A stretch of 21,454 nucleotides of DNA from Stomatobaculum sp. (GTDB lineage Bacteria > Bacillota_A > Clostridia > Lachnospirales > Lachnospiraceae), in assembly GCA_017449925.1 (NCBI GenBank), contig JAFSYO010000004.1:1-21454 (forward strand), given 5' to 3'. The notes beneath the pieces were generated by a model, which saw nothing but the letters and a program-made list of their open reading frames with translations, ran no database searches and had not been told where the DNA came from. Each line of letters starts with the position of its first letter. The first letter of the stretch is position 1. Below are positions 1-6,888 of this stretch, in pieces. A program made the position numbers and the translations under genes.

Positions 1-118
1 CGATCAGACCCACGAACTGCCCGTCCGGGATCTCAAAGTTCACATCCTTCAGCGCGTACTGCTCAAAGGCTGTTCCCTGCCCGTAGATATAGGTCAGGTG
101 TTCCGCTTTAATAGACAT
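1..118 (-). CDS. ecfA2: ECF transporter ATPase EcfA2, N-terminal part (cut by window edge)
   Basis: Only the first 39 codons lie in the window. The protein begins MSIKAEHLTYIYGQGTAFEQ and continues with a segment ending in DGQFVGLI, the usual start of an ABC ATPase just before the Walker A loop. An AAGGAG ribosome binding site lies a few bases upstream (122-129). It follows ecfA1 on the same strand after a gap of about 100 bp. In Bacillota the order ecfA1-ecfA2-ecfT is standard, so this should be the second ATPase of the energy-coupling module that powers vitamin and micronutrient uptake through exchangeable S components. The assignment rests on gene order plus the short N-terminus; the catalytic motifs lie outside the window. 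Confidence 0.85.
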   Translation of the reverse strand, partial: MSIKAEHLTYIYGQGTAFEQYALKDVNFEIPDGQFVGLI

Positions 119-217
119 TCTGTACTCCTTGTGGTCAGTGCCGGGAAAGGTCTTCCGTTGTATCATGTATCCGGAAGCTTGTTCATCGGTCACTGCCAGT
201 AATCTGTCTTTTTATTA

Positions 218-1072
218 TCAGGTCAGCGACGGAAGCAGTGCTTCCATCAGTTCGTCGATGGTAAGTATCCCGTCAGGCAGCTTCGCGCCGCCCTGCTTCA
301 GTTCCCAGGCGAGCTCGGTCACCTGCGGCACGTCCAGCCGCAGTTCCTTCAGCTCCTCCACCCGGGAGAAGATCTCTCTGGGCGTTCCGTCCATCACCAT
401 CTTCCCGTCATCCATCACGATGACCCGGTCCGCGCCGATCACTTCTTCCATGTAGTGGGTGATCAGCAGCACGGTGATGTGCTCCTGCTTGTTCAGCTCG
501 CTGACGGTGCGGATAACATCCTTCCGTCCGTTCGGGTCCAGCATGGCAGTGGGCTCGTCCAGAACGATGCATTTGGGCCGCATTGCCATGACGCCGGCGA
601 TAGCCACCCTCTGCTTCTGGCCGCCGGAGAGGCGGTTCGGGGACTTCATGCGGTAGGCGGTCATTCCCACTGCCTTCAGGCTCTCGTCCACCCGCTTCCA
701 TATCTCCTCCGTCGGCACGCCGATGTTCTCCGGCCCGAAGCCCACATCTTCCTCTACCACGTTGGCAATGATCTGGTTATCCGGGTTCTGGAAGACCATA
801 CCCACAGTCTTCCGGACATCCAGCAGGCGGTCATCGTCCGCGGTGTCCATGCCCGAGATCCAGACCGTCCCCTCCGTGGGCAGCAGAATGCCGTTCAGGG
901 TCTTCGCAAAAGTGGACTTCCCGGAGCCGTTGTGCCCCAGGATGGCCACGAAGCTTCCCTGCTCGATCTCCAGGTCCAGGTGGTCGATGGCCCGGTTCAC
1001 GGACTCCACCTTCTCTTCTTCGTCCTTCGTGATGTAGTCAAACACAAGCTTTGCAGCTTTGATGAATTCCAT
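218..1072 (-). CDS. ecfA1: ECF transporter ATPase EcfA1
   Basis: A 284-residue ABC ATPase, normal length for EcfA1. Visible motifs: Walker A GHNGSGKS (about 46-53), Q-loop Gln95 in VFQNPDNQ, signature LSGGQKQ (148-154), Walker B CIVLDEP (168-174) with catalytic Glu173, and switch His206 in LLITHYMEE. The FQNPDNQ Q-loop and the acidic stretch after it are typical of ECF/cobalt-type ATPases. With EcfA2 and the membrane protein EcfT it would form the energizing module for vitamin import. The reading frame stays open for 33 more codons upstream, but that part runs through the terminator and into tRNA-Arg, so I start at MEFIKAAK. Its ribosome site is only a G-rich run (GGGGGA) about 5 bases before the ATG. 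No separate promoter is evident between the tRNA terminator and this start. Confidence 0.93.
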   Translation of the reverse strand: MEFIKAAKLVFDYITKDEEEKVESVNRAIDHLDLEIEQGSFVAILGHNGSGKSTFAKTLNGILLPTEGTVWISGMDTADDDRLLDVRKTVGMVFQNPDNQIIANVVEEDVGFGPENIGVPTEEIWKRVDESLKAVGMTAYRMKSPNRLSGGQKQRVAIAGVMAMRPKCIVLDEPTAMLDPNGRKDVIRTVSELNKQEHITVLLITHYMEEVIGADRVIVMDDGKMVMDGTPREIFSRVEELKELRLDVPQVTELAWELKQGGAKLPDGILTIDELMEALLPSLT

Positions 1073-1083
1073 ATTTTCCCCCG

Positions 1084-1122
1084 AAAAGAAAAAACCCCCA
1101 GGCCGCTCGGGCTTGAGGGTTT
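1084..1122 (-). terminator. Intrinsic terminator after tRNA-Arg, directly before ecfA1
   Basis: On the minus strand a 13-bp stem with a single mismatch (arms 1110-1122 and 1092-1104) and a 5-nt loop is followed by a T-rich run (TTTTTTCTTTT counted from the stem end). It starts 3 bases past the tRNA 3' end, and its T-tract ends about a dozen bases before the ecfA1 ATG. Confidence 0.9.
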
Positions 1123-1125
1123 CTA

Positions 1126-1199
1126 CGTGCGTAAGAGGATTCGAACCCCCGACACCTTGGTCCGTAGCCAAGTGCTCTATCCAGCTGAGCTACACGCAC
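1126..1199 (-). tRNA. tRNA-Arg, anticodon ACG
   Basis: A 74-nt cloverleaf reads on the minus strand. The acceptor stem GTGCGTG pairs with TACGCAC (last pair G-T), followed by discriminator G. The D-arm is GCTC...GAGC. The anticodon stem CTTGG/CCAAG encloses loop CTACGGA, which gives anticodon ACG (Arg, CGN codons after A34-to-inosine editing). The T-arm has the TTCGAAT loop. The 3' CCA is not encoded, since TAGA follows the discriminator. It is a single tRNA gene with its own promoter and terminator. Confidence 0.97.
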
Positions 1200-1218
1200 A
1201 TATTCGTTGCAGTTAAGA

Positions 1219-1247
1219 ATAATACAACGATGCCGGGGGTTTGTCAA
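1219..1247 (-). promoter_or_regulatory. Sigma-A promoter of tRNA-Arg
   Basis: Minus strand: perfect -35 TTGACA (1242-1247), exactly 17 bp of spacer, and -10 TATTAT (1219-1224; 5 of 6 consensus bases). The expected start point is a few bases before the tRNA 5' end at 1199. This is the best promoter in the window, as expected for a stable RNA gene. Confidence 0.9.
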
Positions 1248-1294
1248 GCAGTTTGAAGGATTTTGCGCAGGAGGGCTTTTGATGGCTTCCCCTC

Positions 1295-1765
1295 TTACTT
1301 CTTTCTCCCTTTGCCTGTGATGGTCTCGATGGGCAGGCGGAGGATGTACACTTTGTTGACTGAGGCGTTGGCGTATTTGATGCCGCTTTCCATGAAATCC
1401 GCGGAGTACTTGCGGAGGAGCGCCATCAGACCTTTCATCTTTTCCTCCGGGTCGGTGATGATCTCGACTTTCCCGCGGGCAATGGCGGAGAGGTACAGCG
1501 TTCCGAACTTGTCCGGGAGGAGTTTGGTCTCGCTGACTGCGGTGAAGCAGGCGGCGGGGTTGCGGCGCAGGTTGTCGATCTTCTGCCCGCCGTCCACGGT
1601 ACAGTGCATGTAGATGCAGCCCTCTTCCACCGCGAAGCTGATGGGGACGGCGTAGGGCGTCCCGTCCTCGCAGACGGTGGAAAGCACTCCGTATTCCGCT
1701 GCCGTAAGGATCTGCATGGCTTCCTCTTCCGTGAGCTTTCTGTCCTGACGTCTCATTTCACGCAT
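1295..1765 (-). CDS. Pyridoxamine 5'-phosphate oxidase-family (NimA-like) flavin-binding protein
   Basis: A 156-residue protein of the FMN-binding split-barrel superfamily. The N-terminal half shows the family pattern YGVLSTVCEDGTPYAVPISF (25-44), then a strand with IYMHCT, then G-KIDNLRRNP (about 60-70), the usual phosphate/FMN-contact region of NimA-like proteins. The length matches the NimA/PNPOx-like group rather than true PdxH enzymes, which are longer. Likely a cytosolic flavoprotein reductase or a haem/nitroimidazole-type detoxification enzyme; the substrate cannot be read from the sequence. An AGGGG ribosome site sits about 8 bases before the ATG. A second in-frame ATG three codons later is possible. 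It stands alone, with the tRNA promoter just downstream and a long non-coding gap upstream. Confidence 0.88.
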   Translation of the reverse strand: MREMRRQDRKLTEEEAMQILTAAEYGVLSTVCEDGTPYAVPISFAVEEGCIYMHCTVDGGQKIDNLRRNPAACFTAVSETKLLPDKFGTLYLSAIARGKVEIITDPEEKMKGLMALLRKYSADFMESGIKYANASVNKVYILRLPIETITGKGRKK

Positions 1766-1818
1766 CTTCTCTTTCCCCTTTCCTATTCGTTCTCATCCTG
1801 CTTCAGACGCTATTTTTT

Positions 1819-1860
1819 CATGCATCCTTCTTCATGTATCCTTCTTCGTGCATCCTTCTC
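1819..1860. repeat. Three tandem copies of a 14-bp unit
   Basis: Plus-strand units catgcatccttctt, catgtatccttctt and cgtgcatccttctc lie head to tail with no spacer. On the minus strand each unit reads GAAGGATRCAYGAA, resembling the start region of the downstream PNPOx-like gene (GAGAAGATGCGTGAA). Confidence 0.85.
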
Positions 1861-2009
1861 CGGTGCTGTGTGGTGCCGTGGGGGTATATCGGGTAAGTCT
1901 TCAAACGCACTCCATCACCAGAGCCTGAATATCATCAAATACCATGCATTTCAGGTCAAAAGCCGGCGTTTTCACTGCCATTCTGGGTTTATTACGTCAA
2001 GTACTGATC

Positions 2010-2046
2010 TGCACTCCCTTCTTGTAACGGAAAGCAAGGGAGTGCA
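2010..2046. repeat. 11-bp perfect inverted repeat (hairpin)
   Basis: Arms tgcactccctt (2010-2020) and aagggagtgca (2036-2046) enclose 15 nt. The right arm is also the start of the first 41-bp direct repeat copy. No T-run follows on either strand, so it does not look like a terminator. Confidence 0.75.
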
Positions 2047-2177
2047 AGTGCGTAGTTTGCTCTATAGACCCACGATACTCGATATACAAGCATTTGGCAA
2101 GACATCTGGGCAATGGAGAAGGGAGTGCAAATGCGTAGTTAGGTCTATAGCCCCACAATTTCATCGGGCAATAAAAG
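2036..2177. repeat. Degenerate tandem repeat of unknown type
   Basis: Two same-direction copies of a 41-bp segment (2036-2076 and 2119-2159) match at 36 of 41 positions; both begin aagggagtgcaa and contain tgcgtagtt and tctatag. The tails also match (catctgggcaat at 2103 against catcgggcaat at 2162). The whole can be read as an 83-bp unit followed by a second unit with about 25 bp missing inside. It ends at the TRAP terminator. I do not recognise a known element. Confidence 0.75.
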
Positions 2178-2209
2178 GGCCGCCGCATTGGGTAGCGCTG
2201 CGACGGCCC
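2171..2209 (-). terminator. Intrinsic terminator of the TRAP operon
   Basis: Minus strand: an 11-bp GC-rich stem with one G-T pair (arms 2199-2209 and 2177-2187) is followed by TTTTATTG. It lies about 65 bp past the stop codon of the permease gene. Confidence 0.9.
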
Positions 2210-2274
2210 GAAGTATGAAATATAAGACTTGTCGATCTTTTGTACAACCGCTGCAGTCTGCAGCCCACAAGCTT

Positions 2275-4272
2275 TTACGCTGCTTCGGTCTTCTTGCCGC
2301 CGAGTTTCTGCATGACGAAGATAGCGGCGAAGATCACGAGACCGATGATATCGGTTATGGTGTCGGGGTGGACCATCAGGAGGCCGCTGGCGATGAGCAG
2401 GATGCGCTCGACCGGGTTGCAGGTCCTGCGGAAGTAGCCGGTAGCGCCGGTGGCCAGGCCGACCATACCGATGATGGCGGTGCCGACGGCCAGGAGGACC
2501 CTGAGGATGAAGACCGGGGTGCTCCACCCGCCGGTGTTCACGAGGACCATGACGGGGTTCAGCACGAACATGTAGGGCACGAGGTACGCGGCGATACCGA
2601 GACGCACAGCGTTGAATCCGGTGCGCATGGGATCGGCGCCGGCGATGCCGGAGCCTGCGAAGGCTGCCAGGGCAACGGGCGGGGTGATATCAGCCACGAT
2701 ACCGAAGTAGAACACGAAGAGGTGCGCAGCGATGGCCGGTGTCCCGAGGGCCACCAGGGCGGGCGCGGAGATGGTCGCCTGGATGATGTAGTTCGCCGTG
2801 GTGGGAACGCCCATGCCGAGGACGATGGAGCAGAGCATGGTGAAGATCATGGTCAGGTAGATGCTTCCGCCTGCCAGGGAGACCAGTCCGTTTGCCATCT
2901 TCAGGCCCAGGCCGGTCATGGTGACGACGCCGACGATGATGCCGGCGCAGCCGCAGGCCACTGCCACGGGGATGGCGCTTCTGGCTGCATCCTCAAGGCC
3001 CTGGATGAACATGCCGAAGAACTTCTTCACGTCAAAGCCGTGGCTCTCCTTGATGATCTCGACGATCCACACCGCGATGCAGGTGAAGATGCCGTAGATG
3101 GCTGCCATCATGGCGGAACGTCCCTGGATCAGGAGCGCCGTGATGACCACGACGGGGGCGATCATGTACCAGCCGGTCTTCAGCAGTTCGCTGACCACCG
3201 GCCTCTGGTCCTTCGGGACGCCCAGGAGGCCGTGCTTCAGGGCCTCGAAGTGGACGTTGGTGAAGATACCGGTGAAATAGAGGAGCGCCGGGATACATGC
3301 CGCGAGGGCGATGGTGCCGTAGGCGCATCCGATGTACTCCGTCATGATGAAGGCCGCTGCGCCCATGACAGGCGGCATGATCTGTCCGCCGGTGGAGGCT
3401 GCCGCTTCGACGGCGCCCGCGAACTCCGGACGGTATCCGGTCTTCTTCATGAGGGGGATGGTGATGGAACCGGTGGAAACGGTGTTCGCCACGGAGCTTC
3501 CGCTGACGGTGCCCTGGAGGGCGCTGGCCACGACGGCTGCCTTAGCCGGTCCGCCGACGGATCCGCCGCAGGCGCCCATGGCGATTCCGGTCATCCAGTC
3601 GCCGACGCCGCTGGCCTTCAGGAAGGTGGCGAAAATAAGGAACAGGTAGATGAAGGTGGAGGAGACGTAGATGGGGGATCCGAGGATGCCCTCGGTGCCC
3701 AGCCACTCCGTGCAGACCACCCGCTTAAAGGTAAATTTCGCGTGGAACAGGAACAGCGTCCTCGGGATCATGTGCCCGAAGATCGCGTACAGAAGGAATA
3801 CGCTTCCCAGTGTCACCACCACCATGCCGGCGACCCGCCGCGCTGCCTCCAGAAGGAGAAGGATCGCGATGCAGCTGATGATGATATCCGACTGCGTAAA
3901 GGATCCCGCGCGAAGCAGCAGTGCGTCGTAGTTCACGATGTGGTAGGCGCCGCAGCAGAGGCAGAGCGCCGCCAGAATGTAATCGTAGATCGGGATGGTC
4001 TTACCCGGTCTCCCGAAAGCCGGGTAAAGAAGATACACCAGGGACATGCCGGCGGCAAGGTGCGGGGCCCTCTGCAGTGTGGACGGGAAGGTCCCGAACA
4101 GGCCCGTGTACAGCTGGAACAGGGACCAGCCGACGCAGATCAGGAAGACCAGCTTCGCCGGGAAACCTTCAAGACGGCGGTAACTGGATTCCTTGTCGTA
4201 TTTCAGCATGATCTCGTCGCTGCTCATGGTGCCGGCGGCGGTATTGTTCAGTTTATTCTTGTCTTCAGCCAT
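2275..4272 (-). CDS. TRAP transporter fused permease (4TM/12TM, DctQM type)
   Basis: A 665-residue membrane protein joining a small DctQ-like part (hydrophobic segments between about residues 40 and 165) to a large DctM-like part (about 200 onward). The region 241-280, including GPAKAAVVASALQGTVSGSS and a following TIPLMKKTGY, is the hallmark DctM loop. Fused permeases of this size pair with TAXI-type binding proteins, and such a gene lies directly upstream. It would use an ion gradient to import the ligand delivered by that protein. The hydrophilic N-terminus (MAEDKNKLNN...) is cytosolic. An AAGGAGG ribosome site lies about 10 bases before the ATG. It is the last gene of the operon and is followed by a strong terminator. 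The substrate is not evident; TAXI systems are known for dicarboxylates, glutamate-like and other carboxylates. Confidence 0.93.
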   Translation of the reverse strand: MAEDKNKLNNTAAGTMSSDEIMLKYDKESSYRRLEGFPAKLVFLICVGWSLFQLYTGLFGTFPSTLQRAPHLAAGMSLVYLLYPAFGRPGKTIPIYDYILAALCLCCGAYHIVNYDALLLRAGSFTQSDIIISCIAILLLLEAARRVAGMVVVTLGSVFLLYAIFGHMIPRTLFLFHAKFTFKRVVCTEWLGTEGILGSPIYVSSTFIYLFLIFATFLKASGVGDWMTGIAMGACGGSVGGPAKAAVVASALQGTVSGSSVANTVSTGSITIPLMKKTGYRPEFAGAVEAAASTGGQIMPPVMGAAAFIMTEYIGCAYGTIALAACIPALLYFTGIFTNVHFEALKHGLLGVPKDQRPVVSELLKTGWYMIAPVVVITALLIQGRSAMMAAIYGIFTCIAVWIVEIIKESHGFDVKKFFGMFIQGLEDAARSAIPVAVACGCAGIIVGVVTMTGLGLKMANGLVSLAGGSIYLTMIFTMLCSIVLGMGVPTTANYIIQATISAPALVALGTPAIAAHLFVFYFGIVADITPPVALAAFAGSGIAGADPMRTGFNAVRLGIAAYLVPYMFVLNPVMVLVNTGGWSTPVFILRVLLAVGTAIIGMVGLATGATGYFRRTCNPVERILLIASGLLMVHPDTITDIIGLVIFAAIFVMQKLGGKKTEAA

Positions 4273-4315
4273 TCAGTCCTTCCCTCCTTCGTTGACAGGT
4301 CTGACAAGCACAAGT

Positions 4316-4358
4316 ACAGCGAAAAGGGGCAGGCGGATATAGTGCCCCCTTTCGCTGT
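4316..4358 (-). promoter_or_regulatory. Hairpin between binding-protein gene and permease gene
   Basis: An inverted repeat with 16-nt arms (4316-4331 and 4343-4358, one mismatch) and an 11-nt loop lies in the 146-bp gap. On the minus strand no T-run follows, so it is not a classic terminator. A stem here could protect the 3' end of the binding-protein message from exonucleases or partly attenuate the permease gene, giving more binding protein than permease. The role is inferred. Confidence 0.65.
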
Positions 4359-4418
4359 GAAACCGTCAAGGTTCTGTTCAGAACGAAACAGCCTCAACTT
4401 TGTTCGGAATGATCAGAT

Positions 4419-5489
4419 TTATTTGTTGTCAGGAACTTCCATGCCCATTTCCTTGAAGTACTTCGCAGCACCCGGATGGATGGGGGTGGTGACGCCTTCC
4501 AGGCAGCCCTCAAGCTGGACTTCTTTGCCTGTTGCGTGAGCAGCCGCGATCTCGTCGCCGCTCTCATAGAAAGCCTTGGTGATCTTGTAGATGACTTCCT
4601 CATCCATGTCCGCACGGCAGTACAGAACAGCCTTGCAGGTGACGGTGTTGCAGTCCTCGGTCTGATCCGGATAGGTGCCGGCCGGAATCACCTTACGGGT
4701 GAAGTAGGGGGCGTCTGCCTGGATAGCTTTCAGGATGTCGTCGTTAATGTTGATGTAGGAAAGCTTCATGGAGGTGGTCATCTCGATGATGGAGGATGCC
4801 GGGACTGCAAGCACGTTGCAGGCTGCGTCGATGTGGCCGTCCTTCATCTTGGTGGCAGCGTCGCCGAAGCTGTCGCTCTGGGGCTCGATATCCTTCTGGG
4901 GATCAACGCCTGCAGCCGCGAAGACGAGCTGGGACAGACCCAGGGTGCCGGAGCCAGCCGGTCCGATGGCGATCTTCTTGCCCTTCAGGTCAGCGACTTC
5001 CTTTGCGCCGAGCTCTGCGTTGGCAACGATCTGATAGACTTCGTTGTAAACTACGCCGATAGCCGCGACGTTGTCGCAGGGAGCAGAGAATGCGCCGGTG
5101 CCGTCATGGGCATTTGCCGCGACGTTGTTCATCGCGATGCCGAGATCCATCTCGCCGGCCTGCATGAGGTTCATGTTCTCTACCGATGCGCCGGTTGACT
5201 GAGCCGTGATGGTGATGCCGTCAGCCGCAAGCTTGTTGTTGATGGCGTTTGCCATGGCGCCGCCCAGGGCGAAGTAGGTTCCGCCGGAAGATCCGGTTCC
5301 CATGATAAAGTCACCGCCGGCCGCTGCCGGTGCTGCGGGAGCGGGTGCTGCTGTGGTCTCAGCCGCTGCTGCCGCTGTCGTTGCTGCCGCTGCCGGAGCC
5401 GCTGTGGTCTCAGCCGGCTTGGAGCCGCCGCAGGCTGCGAGGGTGCATCCCATAGCAACTGCAAGAATAATTGATAACAGTTTTTTCAT
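4419..5489 (-). CDS. TAXI-family TRAP transporter solute-binding lipoprotein
   Basis: A 356-residue secreted binding protein. Signal peptide MKKLLSIILAVAMGCTLAAC ends in a lipobox with Cys20, so it should be a membrane-anchored lipoprotein. Residues about 21-58 form an Ala/Thr/Pro-rich linker holding two copies of AETTAAPA (51 bp apart in the DNA). The binding domain starts FIMGTGSSGGTYFALGGAMA and contains IAIGPAGSGTLGLSQLVF, both typical of TAXI (TRAP-associated extracytoplasmic immunogenic) proteins. The frame opens 17 codons earlier, but MKKLL has a GGAGG site just upstream and starts the signal peptide, so I use it. It lies between the M29-like enzyme gene (116-bp gap) and the fused permease gene. 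It would capture the substrate outside the cell for the TRAP permease. Confidence 0.94.
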   Translation of the reverse strand: MKKLLSIILAVAMGCTLAACGGSKPAETTAAPAAAATTAAAAAETTAAPAPAAPAAAGGDFIMGTGSSGGTYFALGGAMANAINNKLAADGITITAQSTGASVENMNLMQAGEMDLGIAMNNVAANAHDGTGAFSAPCDNVAAIGVVYNEVYQIVANAELGAKEVADLKGKKIAIGPAGSGTLGLSQLVFAAAGVDPQKDIEPQSDSFGDAATKMKDGHIDAACNVLAVPASSIIEMTTSMKLSYININDDILKAIQADAPYFTRKVIPAGTYPDQTEDCNTVTCKAVLYCRADMDEEVIYKITKAFYESGDEIAAAHATGKEVQLEGCLEGVTTPIHPGAAKYFKEMGMEVPDNK

Positions 5490-5541
5490 AATCTTCCTCC
5501 TCGAAATAAAATGAATGGTTACTGTGTTGATTTGCTGCACA

Positions 5542-5567
5542 CGGAAGTCCCGGTCAGAAGACTTCCG
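5542..5567 (-). promoter_or_regulatory. Small hairpin between enzyme gene and binding-protein gene
   Basis: Arms cggaagtc (5542-5549) and gacttccg (5560-5567) form a perfect 8-bp stem in the 116-bp gap before the TAXI gene, without a T-run. Possible mRNA processing or stability element; role unknown. Confidence 0.4.
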
Positions 5568-5605
5568 AAGTTTGCTTTTCTAAATGTGTCCGTACTTCCG
5601 GTGTA

Positions 5606-6622
5606 TTATTTGTCTCCGATGCAGACGACCTTGCCGTCCTTCACGATCAGGGTCTCGGTCTCCATGCCCTCGTCGAAGATGATGGTCGGGTTGTACTGGA
5701 CCATGTCGATGTGGACAGTGGAGCGTGCCGGCTGGCCATAGTAGAAGCCGTTGCCCATGGCGATGTGGCAGGTGCCCCTTGCCTTCTTCTCTTCTTCGAA
5801 GTCGCCGTTGAACATGCAGGCGGGGTTCAGGCCGATGCCGATCTCGGCAATGTTGTCGCTGTCTTTGATCTCCGCGATCTGTCTGCGGATCTCCTTGCAG
5901 ATCTTCGGGTCTCCGCCGACTACTTCGACGATCTTTCCGCCTTCGATCTTCAGTTCCACCGGGGTGGTCGGGCAGCCGTAGTAGCAGATCGGTCCGTCAA
6001 TGACCAGTTTGCCGTGGGTGCTTCCGATGACCGGGCCCAGGGAGACTTCGCCGTCGGACCACGCCATAGCGTCGCCGGGCTTCCTTGCGATGCCGCACTC
6101 AATGATGGGCTCCATCGGGTTCATATCCATATAGAGGTCAGTTCCGGCCGGAGTGGTGACGTGGGCAGTCTTCTTGCCTCTCCAGACAGCCTGGAGCGCT
6201 TCGCCGTCAGCGTAGACCTGCTCATAGTCAGCAAGGGCGCCTCCTCTTGTGAAGTTGTCGATGCTTCTCAGGCAGATGGAGACCTCGCGGAGCTTTTTCT
6301 GGTTGATGAGCTCCTTCAGGTGGTTGTTGTAGATCGCGGCGCCGGAAGCGGTGGTCATTCCGACGAAGACATCACACGCGTCCATGCCAAGCTCAAGGGA
6401 CTTCGGGAAGATGGTCGCCTTGTCCTTGCCGCGGATAGGCATCATGTAGACGCCCCACTCTGCGCCCAGGTTGTTCGCTGCTGCGGCCATAGCCTGTGTC
6501 ATTCTTTCGTCGGTCTGCGGGTCAGTCACGATCAGGACTTCCTCACCCGGCTTCACCGCCATCAGGTTTCCCAGAATATACTGGGCCCTTTCCATACACT
6601 CGATGATTCTGTTGTCAGCCAT
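5606..6622 (-). CDS. M29 aminopeptidase / NicX-like metalloenzyme family protein
   Basis: A 338-residue cytosolic protein (no signal peptide) resembling the superfamily that holds M29 leucyl aminopeptidases and the dihydroxypyridine ring-cleaving enzyme NicX. The C-terminal third has the family pattern NIAEIGIGLNPACMFNGDFE (257-276), then GTCHIAMG and STVHIDM. Glu192, Glu260, His286, His304 and Asp306 are plausible metal ligands by comparison with the five-ligand M29 pattern. It is shorter than classical M29 peptidases, which exceed 400 residues, and nearer NicX in size. An oxygen-dependent reaction seems unlikely in a presumed anaerobe, so I do not name a reaction. It is the first gene of the TRAP operon and diverges from a LysR gene, so it probably acts on the imported compound. 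The AAGGAGG ribosome site fixes the start. Confidence 0.8.
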   Translation of the reverse strand: MADNRIIECMERAQYILGNLMAVKPGEEVLIVTDPQTDERMTQAMAAAANNLGAEWGVYMMPIRGKDKATIFPKSLELGMDACDVFVGMTTASGAAIYNNHLKELINQKKLREVSICLRSIDNFTRGGALADYEQVYADGEALQAVWRGKKTAHVTTPAGTDLYMDMNPMEPIIECGIARKPGDAMAWSDGEVSLGPVIGSTHGKLVIDGPICYYGCPTTPVELKIEGGKIVEVVGGDPKICKEIRRQIAEIKDSDNIAEIGIGLNPACMFNGDFEEEKKARGTCHIAMGNGFYYGQPARSTVHIDMVQYNPTIIFDEGMETETLIVKDGKVVCIGDK

Positions 6623-6693
6623 AGATTCTTTCCTCCTTTTGTATAAACTGCATCATCATCCGCATTCGGATCGAATGTTTTTATTGCAATATT

Positions 6694-6733
6694 ATTATAA
6701 AGGATGGTGTTTTTTTCAAAAAATGTTATAACA
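6694..6733 (-). promoter_or_regulatory. Probable promoter of the TRAP operon with a palindromic operator candidate
   Basis: On the minus strand a perfect -10 TATAAT (6694-6699) lies about 70 bp before the first gene; the -35 region is weak and A/T-only (around 6714-6722). A perfect 10-bp palindrome TGTTATAACA (6724-6733) lies just upstream of the -35 position, where LysR-type activators commonly bind. That the divergent LysR protein binds here is an inference. Confidence 0.55.
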
Positions 6734-6795
6734 AATTGGTATATAGTATTCGTAATTATGATTAATGTTTACTATTTTCTACATTCTTCTTGATT

Positions 6796-6824
6796 TTGAC
6801 TTTTCAAATCCGTTATTCTTAAAT
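6796..6824 (+). promoter_or_regulatory. Candidate promoter of the LysR gene
   Basis: TTGACT (6796-6801), 17-bp spacer, TTAAAT (6819-6824), ending 64 bp before the ATG at 6889. The -35 is good, the -10 only moderate. Confidence 0.45.
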
Positions 6825-6888
6825 TGTACACTTTGTCCAACGCTCTTGAGTAGGTCTTAAGGGGTTTTTCTGACGGAGGTACCTAAGG

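Larger units (their letters stand above)
1766..2170. other. Long intergenic stretch with repeats and no convincing gene
   Basis: About 400 bp between the PNPOx-like gene and the terminator of the TRAP operon. It holds a 14-bp triple tandem repeat (1819-1860), an inverted repeat (2010-2046) and a degenerate tandem repeat (from 2036). A 26-codon minus-strand frame (1901-1981, starting MAVKTPAFDLK) has no ribosome binding site, so I do not call it a gene; it could be a coding remnant. I see no clear promoter for the downstream PNPOx-like gene. Confidence 0.5.

Noticed and set aside
1126..1199. tRNA-Arg as an integration site of a mobile element
   Set aside because: No second copy of the tRNA 3' end, integrase or phage gene occurs in the window.
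1248..1294. Terminator for the PNPOx-like gene
   Set aside because: Only weak, short pairing and no T-run on the minus strand.
1901..1981. 26-codon minus-strand frame (MAVKTPAFDLK...)
   Set aside because: It has no ribosome binding site, promoter or recognised relative. At most a coding remnant.
2188..4539. 783-codon plus-strand open frame opposite the TRAP permease gene
   Set aside because: Its product is a run of His, Asp, Glu, Gly and Ala with no domain, and it lies antisense to a clear membrane protein with ribosome site and terminator. It is a by-product of GC-rich codon use.
5606..6622. A nicotinate (NicX-NicE) degradation pathway, with the racemase-family protein as maleate isomerase
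   Set aside because: The two genes lie in different operons, no other nic gene is present, and an oxygen-dependent ring cleavage does not suit the apparent anaerobe.
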